From NCBI GenBank assembly GCA_018398585.1, contig JAGTTD010000012.1:19353036-19417035 (forward strand): a stretch of 64,000 bases of DNA, read 5' to 3'. Origin of the DNA: Simmondsia chinensis. Its lineage: Eukaryota > Streptophyta > Magnoliopsida > Caryophyllales > Simmondsiaceae. Every line of letters starts with the position of its first letter. The stretch's first letter is position 1. A program made the position numbers and the translations under genes. The notes under the pieces are model-generated. The model saw only the letters and a list, made by a program, of their open reading frames with translations. It ran no database searches and had not been told where the DNA came from. Below, piece after piece: positions 55,840 through 64,000 of this stretch.

Positions 55840-56150
55840 GTAAGTTTTCGGCCGGCAGCTCCCGATCCAGTTGGCTCTAGGTACCAGGTTTTAAGAGACC
55901 CCTATGGACCTAATGGCTTGAGTCTTAAGGAACCACAACCTAATCCGTTAGCACACACCTTTTTTTTAGGTATTAGTGCTTATTTTAGTAACTACAAAGT
56001 TGATTTTTCTTAAGCTTTCCCTATAGCCCATGTAGCGAGCTTTCAACTAGCAGCTCCCAACCCAGTTGGTTCAAGGTACCAGGTATTAAGATACCCCTAC
56101 GGGCTTACTTGCTCAAGACACAGGGGCTACAAGAACCAACCAGTCACTTT
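55840..56150. repeat. Diverged 110-bp tandem repeat
   Basis: Both units share cagctccc, ccagttgg, aggtaccaggt, ttaagagaccccta (second unit ttaagatacccctac) and a pyrimidine run at the end. Confidence 0.75.
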
Positions 56151-57394
56151 TTTTTTAAGGGGTTACTTAAGATAAAGAAATATACAATTGATTTCAACAT
56201 TGTTAGAAGTAGAATAGTGGATTCCTATTCCTAAAATTATTACCATTATTTCGATCCAAACAGTAGGATATGTCATAAGATTAAGAGTGCAAAGTAATAA
56301 TCTTACTAACTAGTTAAAAGACAAAAATATGGATTCAAAATTCTGATCCGGCAATAATCTCATCTCATAATCATTCTAATCATCAAAGTACATCTCATAA
56401 CAGGGCTACAATAAGGGTCACAAATAATCTTAAACTCATTTATGCACTCAAAAATGTAGCTAATTTATGCCAAATTAACCTTAAAGAACACTTTCTCATC
56501 TGCCATCCCCAAACTCAAACCTTGCATTATCCTCAATGCACCATAATTAAAATAGTGACAAGGAAAGGAGAGAGGAGACCTGAGATCATGAATAGGCAGT
56601 CACACATGTCGAGCGAATCCCAGAAATTAAAGACAGACAATAGCAAGCAAACACCATCTCCCCAGATATAGGGGCAGCCCTGATCCGAGCAAGAATGTAG
56701 TTTTGTTGGGAGCTGCTACCCTCATCAGTGCGGCTCCTCTTGGCACGCGACATAATCTAGAAATAAAAACAAGAGCAGATGAACACAAAGATAAGGGAAA
56801 GAAAGAAATATAAAAAAAAAAACTAGAGGAAAATCAACAAGAACAACACCCCAATCTTGACCTACAGTCTAAAACCACGATGAAAACCCTAGATCAAAAA
56901 AAAAAAAAAAAAGAAAGAAAAAAACACATCCCAAACACATATATCCGGCAACCATAAGTATCGAAGGAATAAATTCAGATACTGAAAACCTATATAAACA
57001 TGGTTCATGAACAAAGGTGTAAACATGGCATAATATCAAAAAATTCAAACTTTATTCATAACTAAAACATAAATCAGGACTAAACCACTTTAATAAAGTA
57101 GGAAAACAACCAAAGAATGGCCTAAACATGCTCTCTTTAAGTAGAAACAAGGTAAAGTGAAAGATAAAAGAAGGATGGAACACATACCTTGCAATAGAGG
57201 GTAAAAACAAAGAGAACAAGTGGTGGATTATCGGCGCTGGGGTCGGCTGTGGTGGCTAAAAACAGCAGTGATCGAAGGTGGTGGCCGGAGATCGAGGAGG
57301 AGGTCGTGGGTTAGGGTTTGGGTGGGGGAAATAAAAGTGAGGAGAGAGCCAAGGGATCGGGGGGTTTTAAAACAAGGGGCTCGTACAGAGGGCA

Positions 57395-57500
57395 CCCCGA
57401 TCAACCGGGAGTCTGATCGATCGAGTACTATCCAATTGATCAGGGTCGAAAGGCGGAAAGCCCCAAGCCGTAGCGCTCCTGATCGATCGGGGAGGCCGCG
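57395..57500. repeat. Second GATCGATCGG cluster
   Basis: cccgatcaaccggg, tgatcgatcgag, attgatcagg and tgatcgatcgggg within 105 bp. Confidence 0.8.
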
Positions 57501-57619
57501 GTATGCCCTGTACTAAAAATCCTTGGTTTTGAAGACTTTCAATAAAATTAAAAAAAAAAAAGATAAATAAAAAATAAAATAAAATTTAAAAACATAAACT
57601 ATGAAGCATGAAGTAAATT

Positions 57620-58829
57620 GGGTTGCCTCCCAAAAGCGCTAAGTTTAACATCTTCAGCCGGACGTGGTATTTTCTTCGACACTAGGCTGATCCCGGCGTA
57701 GGGTCCCTAAGATGAATTTCTTCAAACTCGTGTGGTCGATCCCTTAACCCAAGAGCGTGTTTAAGACGATGACCATTGACTGTAAGAAGGCGACCATCAA
57801 TGAGGTCTCAAATTTTAATTGCCCCAGAAGGGTATGCGTGGACCACTTCGTAAGGTCCATCCCATCGTGAACGTAGTTTCCCGGGAAATAAGCGAAGCTT
57901 GGAGTTGTAAAGCCAAACTTTTTGACCAACTTCAAAACTTTTGCACAAAATTCTTTTGTCATGAAAAGCTTTGGTTCTTTCTTTGTATAGTTTGGCGTTT
58001 TCACATGCCTCGTATCGCATCTCATCCAACTCGCTGAGTTGAAGTCATCGGCGCTATCCGATATTGTGCATGTCATGATTAAATTGCTTAATGGCCCAAT
58101 GTGTACGGTGCTCAAGCTCTACTGGCAAATGGCATGCCTTCCCGAAAACTAAGCGATAGGGAGACATGCCTATTGGAGTCTTGAAGCCTGTACGATAAGC
58201 CCAAAGAGCGTTGTTCAACCTTAAAGGCCAATCTTTGCGATCCGGTCTAACGGTCTTCTCAAGGATAGACTTTATTTCCCGATTCGAGACTTCAACTTGG
58301 CCGCTAGTCTGAGGATGATATGGGACAGCTAATTTGTGAGTGATTGAGTACTTTCTAAGAAGTGACTCAACCAACCGATGAGTGAAGTGTGTCCCCGGTC
58401 ACTAATTATCGCTATAGGAACATCGAAACGTGAGAAAATATTATCTTTAACAAACTCAATAACCACCTTGTGGTCATTTGTCCTAGTTGCAATGGCCTCG
58501 ACCCATTTTGAAACATAATCAACAGCTGCCAGAATATAAACACCGCCATGTGAATTAGGGAACGGCCCCATGAAATCAATGCCCCAAACGCCAAAAAATT
58601 CACAAACTCAAATGGGGTGTTGAGGCATGTCATCACGTTTTGTGAGGGCACTTGTGCGTTGACAGCGATCGCATGCCCTACAAAAATCACGAGCGTCCTG
58701 GAAAAGAGTCGGCCAAAAGAAGCCACTTTGAAGGACTTTCGCCGCTGTACGTCCTCCCCCAAAGTGTCCTTCGCAGCCTAGACTATGACAAAATCGCAAT
58801 ACACTCTCATGCTCATTTTCCGTGAACAC
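57620..58829 (-). pseudogene. Athila/Tat-like integrase
   Basis: 58829 downward: HSLGCEGHFGGGRTAAKV and FCRACDRCQRT form the HHCC zinc site. 58571 downward: [20 protein letters not shown] and IAIISDRG hold the two catalytic Asp residues. 58374 downward: [17 protein letters not shown] holds the Glu. The C-terminal part (57808-58029) has [16 protein letters not shown] and a WDGPYEV segment. A frameshift near 58400 and another near 58030 break it. Confidence 0.9.
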
Positions 58830-58960
58830 AACGACGCACTACCTGAGCAGAACATACCTTAAACAAATTCGGATCATCCCAAAAAAAATGCCTTGCTTGA
58901 GAAAGTAAGCAGTCCCGCTCTTGTTTCGGCCAATGGGTAGGCAGCTTCGCCGTCGCTAAG

Positions 58961-61900
58961 TAGAGGTGGCCAACGGGTCGGGTCAGCCCTGAAATTGGCC
59001 CGACCTGGCCCGTTTGGGGCCCGACCCCGGGACTGGGAGAGCCGTTGGGAGCAATAGCTCTTTGGAGGGGGAAGAGCGGTTGCTCCCTCTCCTCCTAATT
59101 AAAAAAAAAAAATTCATATTTTTTTTCTATAAATACCTAATCCTCCCCAACCCATTTTCTCACTAAATCTCCAATCCTCTGTTCTCTCTATATACATTCA
59201 TCATCTTCATCATCTCCATCTTCTTCAACTTTGCTAATTGCAACATTGTGCTCTAAAGTTAGAAGTTCATAAAGTGTTTGCCTAAAGTTCGAATTTCATT
59301 GTTCTCTCATTTTGGTAATTTTAGTATCGCAATTTTATTTGGTCCGCAGTTTTAGCTATTTAATTTGCATTACCACTTGCATTTTATAAATATTAATCAC
59401 TTTATACTACTATGGCACACAACTCTTCATCATCCTCTGGAGCTGCTCGTGCTAGTTCTAGCTCTTCTCGGCCACCTAGAATCCCTAAAAGGGGTAGAAT
59501 TGTCGAACTTAATACGGAAGAACAAGCTTTTCTACGACCAGGCCCATCACCCCCATACCCTGATGATAGCATAGATTGGGACTTTGAGCAACAACAAGAT
59601 TATCATGAGTCGGGCGGTGGGGGTGGAGACTCACAAACTGATGAGGAACCCACGCCCACTACCGAAGCCCAGCCTGAAAGAAGTACTAGTACTAATAGGC
59701 GTACAACTAGTGGGGTATGGAATCACTTTACCTTAATAGGACAACTAATAAAGTAACTTGTAAATTATGTGACCCACCTAGGTCCTTTAACCATCAACTT
59801 GGCAGTGGGACAGACACATTAAGCAGACATATACTTAGGTGCCACCCCGAGCAATGCCCAGATAAGAGCCAACAACGTCTAGTACAGCAAGTGACTGGTA
59901 CACGTGCTAATTTTAGGTTCGCTTAAGAAGGCAACCAAAAGGGGCTAGCTACATATATAATTTTGGATGAAATGCCTTTCAGTGCAGGCGAAGACTAATA
60001 TTTTGTTAACTACCTCCAAAAATGGGTGAACCCCGCCATTGAAAAGGTTCCTCGGAACACCGTAAAGCGGGATGCTTTTACGGAGTACCACAGGATGAAA
60101 GCTGAGATCTTAACAACTTTTGCGATGAACATGAGCATGTTCTCGTTGACGTCGGACACATGGAAGTCGAAACCCGGTGTGCCTTATATGTGCATAACGG
60201 CACACTGGATTGATAACTCCTACACTGTCTAAAAGAGAATAATTCATTTGGTTATTTAGATTACCCCCACACTGCCGAGATAATTACAGGTGAGATTATG
60301 TTGGCAGTCCGCAACTGGGGCATAGAGCGTCGTATCTTCAGTATTACATTCGACAATGCTACCAGTAACACTGCATCCGTTGCACATTTAATTAGGCACA
60401 TGAGACCCGTGTTAGGTGGGCAGTGTTTCCATCTTCGTTGCATTTGTCATATTTTGCATTTAATGGTAATGGATGGTTTAGAGCTAGTAAACGCATCCCT
60501 TAACACCTTAAGATCCGTAACAATATCTATTAAATCATCCGGCACTAGAAAAAGAAGATTTAGAAACTTATGTAGGTTGTATGGCATAGAATATAAACAA
60601 TTCAAACTAGACTCTCAAACTAGATTGTCGTCTACGGTAGAAATGTTAGAGCACATTCTACCATATAAGGACGTTCTGATGGAATTTGCACAAGAAAATC
60701 ATTCAGAATGGAACGATTACAAACTGAACAATATACAATGGGAGACAATCGATGAAATTTGTAAATTTTTTTTGCATGTTTAAAGAGGCCACGACATTTT
60801 TTTCGGGTTGCTACTATCCGACCGTACCTCAAGCAATATCAAGATTGCTTGATATTGTAAATAGGATGGCGGGTAATGAATCTAACCCCATTTTGTTCGA
60901 ATCGATTAAGGCAATGAAAAAAAAGTTTGCTAAATATTATTCTGAACTACCCCTTACATACTGCTTAGCAATTATTTTAGATCCTCGTTGTAAACGCGGG
61001 GGTTTAAACTTGTTTTGCCAACATTTTTTCAAATATTATTATCCTAGTCTCAATGTTGACATTTTTATTGCCGAAGTCGATAACGACTTATACAGTTTAT
61101 TTTCCCACTATTCCCGAAAAGTAGCATCCAATAATCCACAGCCTATTACTACTGCAGTAAGATTTTCCACATCTAGTGGAAGTAGTTTACACACGTCATA
61201 TTCGATGAAGCTGTTGGAGCAATTTACGCCTATAGTAGCCCTTATGTTATGTGAAAAGCTAGATTATTATTTGCGGACACCGTTACTCCATATTTTCGCG
61301 ACGCCGGCTAACCTGCATTTTGACCTTTTACAATGGTGGCACACAAACTAAGCCTAGTATCCCATGCTTTCCACCGTGGCACATGATATACTAAGTTGTC
61401 CGGTGTCTTCAGTAGCCTCGGATGTGCTTTCAGTCTTGGTGGCAGGTTGCTTGGAACGAAGAGGGTGAAGCTATCACCGTCAAGCTTGGAGATGTCCGTG
61501 TGCTTGAAGGATTGACTGCTAGTTGAGGCAAGGGAGCAACAAAAAATGAGGCTGGATTCATCGAGCGATGAAGAAGACGACTGCACCACTGATACGTCAA
61601 ACGATGGCACAACAACCCCCCATGCAACTGATATCAACACTTTTGTATGTCAATTATTTAATTTGTATTTTTTGATAAAAAAAATTTATACTTTTAAATA
61701 TTAGGCTCCAACTGTGTTGTATTTGTACTTGTTACGTTATTTATTTAACAATATTTACTATTACTTATTATATATTTTATTTTATTACATATATTTAGCA
61801 TTATTAGTGCTTGGGATAAAATTTATTTGTATCTCATATTATTTATCAATGAATTATAATAATTTTAGTACAAAACAACTTTGTATTTTTTAAATTTTGC

Positions 61901-62041
61901 ATTTTTTTAAAAGCTGACGAAAAAGGAGCCAACTCGGGCCTGAGCCTGGGTCCGGGCCGGGGCCAGGCCTAGACCGCTACAGTGCTAGGCCAGACGGGCC
62001 TCGGCCTAGGCCCGGCTTGACTCGGCCCGTGGCCACCTCTA
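58961..62041 (+). mobile_element. hAT element with decayed transposase (3081 bp)
   Basis: Termini TAGAGGTGGCCAACGGG and, on the other strand, TAGAGGTGGCCACGGGCC. 8-bp duplication with one mismatch: tcgctaag 58953-58960, tcgccaag 62042-62049. Subterminal 80 bp at both ends are rich in GGCCCG/GGGCC words. It has inserted between RNase H and integrase of the Athila/Tat-like element. Confidence 0.93.
59412..61520 (+). pseudogene. hAT transposase (BED finger, core, dimerisation domain), broken
   Basis: Starts at ATG 59412 with a Ser/Pro/acidic N-terminus. A BED-type finger spans a frameshift: SGVWNHFT, then CKLCDPP and LSRHILRCH. The core has LTSDTWKSKPGVPYMCITAHW (60026-60232), SITFDNATSNTASV, FHLRCICHILHLMVMDGL (60298-60783) and LAIILDPRCK (near 60970). 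The C-terminal hATC domain begins FDLLQWWHTN (to 61351) and goes on in the same frame after a TAA as YPMLSTVAHDILSCPVSSVASD. At least five stops or frameshifts make it inactive. In a live element it would bind the termini and move the DNA. Confidence 0.88.
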
Positions 62042-63136
62042 TCGCCAAGCAGTTGACGATGTAGGCATACCATGGGGGTCGATTTCCTGCAATAGAAAAT
62101 AACTGTTCGTCAGGAAAACAGTCATCAATGGGACCAGTAGTGGCGTCAGATGGGAAAACAATCCGTGAAAGTGATCGGCCACGACGTTATCCGAGCCTTT
62201 TCTCTCTCGGATTTCTAAGTTAAATTTCTGAAGTAATAAAACCCAGCGAATTAACCCAGGTTTTGTTACCTTCTTAATAAGAAGAAAACGAATGGCAGCA
62301 TGGTCAGAAAAGACTACTACTCTTGAGCACAAAACATAAGATCGAAACTTGTCAAGTGCAAAAACCATAGCTAGTAATTCCTTTTCAGTGGTGGTATAAT
62401 TCTTTTGGGCTTCATCCAACAATTTACTAGCATAGTAAACAACGACAGGTTTACAATCCTTCTGTTGACCGAGCACGGCTCCTATAGTATAATTAGAGGC
62501 GTCACACATAATCACAAAAGGTAATGAGTAGTCGAGAGGTTGAATAATGGGAGATGTAGACAATTAAGTTTTCAATTCAGTAAAGGCTGCTAAACAGTCA
62601 TTATCAAAAATGAAAAATATATCATTAGCAAGCAAATTTGACAACGGTTTAGCAATTTTACTGAAGCTGGCAATGGAACGCCTGTAGAATCTAGCATGGC
62701 TAAGGAAAGATTGAACTTCCTTCACCGAGTTCGGTGGGGGGAGGTTGGCAATTAAGTCCACCTTGGCCTTGTCTATAGTAATACCCTCTTCAGATACTAC
62801 ATGTCCTAAGAATATGCCCTGCTGAACCATAAAATGGCTCTTCTCCCAACCGAGTGCCAAATTGTACTCCTCGCAGCGCTACAACACAAGATCTAAGTGA
62901 GATAAGCATTCATCAAAAGACGATCCAAACATAGAAAAATCATCCATAAACACTTCTAGGTAGTTGTGCAACATGTCCAAAAAAATGGACATCATACACC
63001 GCTGGAATGTAGCAAGTGCGTTGCACAGACTGAAGGGCATCCTTCGGTATGCAAACATACCAAAGGGGCAAGTAAACGTTTTCTCTTGGTCCTTAGGGTG
63101 AACCAGGACTTGGTTATACCCTGAGCAGTCATTCAA
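62042..63136 (-). pseudogene. Athila/Tat-like RT palm and RNase H
   Basis: 63136 downward: GYNQVLVHPKDQEKTFTCPF, the active site FMDDFSMFG, then (62564-62860) KSHFMVQQGIFLGHVVS and FLSHARFYRRSI; (62042-62563) FVIMCDASNYTIGAVLGQ and NYTTTEKELLAMVFALDKF of RNase H, FSDHAAIRFLL. Stops at 62861 and 62561 separate the parts. The hAT insertion ends it. Confidence 0.9.
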
Positions 63137-63159
63137 GAAACAATAGTACGCTTGACCCG

Positions 63160-63999
63160 CTACTTTATCATCTGGTCCAAAAAGGGTAAGGGGAAATGGT
63201 CCTTGCGCGTTACAGAGTTCAACTTACGATAATCGATGCACACTCTCCACCCTATAGTAGCTCGTGTAGGGACCAATGCACCTTGGGCATTCGCAATGAC
63301 CGTGATTCCTGACTTCTTAGGAACCACTTGAACTAGACTGACCCAGGGGCTATCAGAGATGGGGTATATAATACCTGCATCTGGCAACTTCATGACCTCT
63401 TTCTTAACTACCTCCCTCATAGTAGGGTTAAGCCTCCTTTGCATTTGCCTAGAAGGTTTAAAGTTGTCCTTTAAATGTATTTTATGCATGCACACAGAGG
63501 GGTTAATTCCTTTCAAATCAGCAACTGACCACCCTATGGCTCGTTTGTGGTTTTGTAGGACAACTAACAACCTAGATTCCCGAGTCTCAGTTAGGTCAGA
63601 CGTAATAATCACAGGAAGGGTTTCATTTTGTCCTAAAAATGCATATTTTAGGGTGGCCGGGAGAGGTTTGAGCTCCAACACCGGTGGACACTCAATAGAT
63701 GGTTTAGCAGGTTCACTAAGTAGGCCAGTTAGGGGTTCAAACATCGGACCCCTAGCCTCAATTCTCATTAGCTCCAGCATGTCAAGCAAATTAACAGCAT
63801 TAGTACTCACATCAAAATCAGCAAAAGTGAGCGAATTAGACAGTTTGTCTTCTTTGATTAAGTCAGAAGACACTGACTCAACCAAAGGATCAATAGCATC
63901 AACCATGAAGCAATTAAGGTTATCCTCATTAACAGGGAACTTAGCAGTATTTGACACATTCAGTTTAACCTTAAGATTCCCAAATGACACTTCTAACAC
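63160..63999 (-). CDS. Athila/Tat-like pol: protease-RT linker and RT start, open to the window edge
   Basis: A 279-codon open frame that may start outside the window. It has a conserved linker (LELKPLPATLKYAFLG, NHKRAIGWSVADLKGI, QRRLNPTMREVVKKEVMKL) and the first RT motifs (DAGIIYPISDSPWVSLVQVV, WRVCIDYRKLNSVTRKDHFP). This motif order is typical of Athila/Tat pol. It stops at 63160 within RT, and the next RT part continues after a short gap. Confidence 0.88.
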   Translation of the reverse strand: MLEVSFGNLKVKLNVSNTAKFPVNEDNLNCFMVDAIDPLVESVSSDLIKEDKLSNSLTFADFDVSTNAVNLLDMLELMRIEARGPMFEPLTGLLSEPAKPSIECPPVLELKPLPATLKYAFLGQNETLPVIITSDLTETRESRLLVVLQNHKRAIGWSVADLKGINPSVCMHKIHLKDNFKPSRQMQRRLNPTMREVVKKEVMKLPDAGIIYPISDSPWVSLVQVVPKKSGITVIANAQGALVPTRATIGWRVCIDYRKLNSVTRKDHFPLPFLDQMIK

Positions 64000-64000
64000 C

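Larger units (their letters stand above)
55389..57610 (-). other. 3' non-coding region of the Athila/Tat-like element
   Basis: Between integrase and 3' LTR; Athila elements may carry an env-like gene here, but no such frame is visible. It holds a 110-bp direct repeat (55845-55960 and 56030-56150) and a second purine tract (gagtttggggatgg, 56501-56520 on the minus strand). Confidence 0.6.
54088..64000 (-). mobile_element. Athila/Tat-like Ty3/gypsy element, partial, split by a hAT
   Basis: The 3' LTR is at 54088-55388, then a long 3' non-coding region, integrase (57620-58829), RNase H and RT (62042-63999). The 5' end lies beyond the window. RT sequence style, a long spacer between integrase and LTR, and TGATG...CATCA LTR ends are as in the Athila/Tat lineage. 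Integrase and RT/RNase H are separated by a hAT element at 58961-62041. Confidence 0.9.

Noticed and set aside
57220..57516. 98-codon ORF rich in Arg and Ser
   Set aside because: It is in the 3' non-coding region of the Athila/Tat-like element and is driven by GATCG repeats; no env-like feature such as a membrane segment is seen.
1..64000. CRISPR arrays, bacterial operons or phage-type systems
   Set aside because: No regular repeat-spacer pattern or compact prokaryotic gene order exists; all signals are those of a plant nuclear genome.

Overview
The window looks like nuclear DNA of a flowering plant. It is AT-rich, it carries one host gene with canonical GT-AG introns, and it is packed with plant transposons: Ty3/gypsy including an Athila/Tat-like element, Ty1/copia, L1 and RTE LINEs, hAT, PIF/Harbinger and MULE-type MITEs, and a SINE whose 3' tail matches an RTE LINE. 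No species can be named from the sequence. All calls were made by reading; no search was run.

Host gene. One protein-coding gene can be assembled completely. It is on the minus strand, has five coding exons (40739-41066, 14192-14409, 12288-12416, 11783-11914, 9135-9248) and encodes 306 residues. All junctions are GT-AG and phases agree. The product is a probably plastid-targeted protein with a GxGxxG nucleotide-binding motif, related in layout to ketopantoate reductases. Its first intron is 26,329 bp long and holds most of the transposons of the window.

Layout. 1-740: decayed Ty3/gypsy gag. 740-3300: tandem TA tract and an LTR-like segment. 3345-4242: two MULE-type MITEs side by side, each with a 9-bp target duplication. 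5729-6800: Ty1/copia fragment. 7080-7832: a 250-codon frame of unknown origin with one internal stop. 8050-8400: gypsy integrase tail. 8592-8910: another MULE MITE just behind the host gene. 9135-41066: host gene. Intron 4 holds a 5S-rRNA-headed SINE; intron 2 holds a 98-bp tail-only insertion; intron 1 holds hAT elements, two RTE LINEs, a truncated L1 and, at 22392-37479, a full-length L1 expanded from about 5.9 to 15.1 kb by nested PIF/Harbinger, hAT, inverted-LTR and gypsy insertions. A second inverted-LTR structure and a hAT element lie between that L1 and exon 1.

Upstream of the gene. An LTR element without recognisable genes (41385-46545) starts 319 bp before the start codon. Beyond it are copia and MULE transposase remnants, a minus-strand copia (48933-53850) that carries a solo LTR, and a minus-strand Athila/Tat-like gypsy element (54088 to the window end) split by a 3.1-kb hAT element with a decayed transposase.

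How the parts relate. The host gene is the only part that looks intact. The transposons can be put in relative order by nesting, and several have exact target duplications. The most unusual items are the 26-kb intron in an intact gene, two retroelements with LTRs in opposite orientation (one inside a perfect 5-bp target duplication), the shared 3' tail of the RTE LINE and the 5S-headed SINE, and the unidentified 7080-7832 frame.
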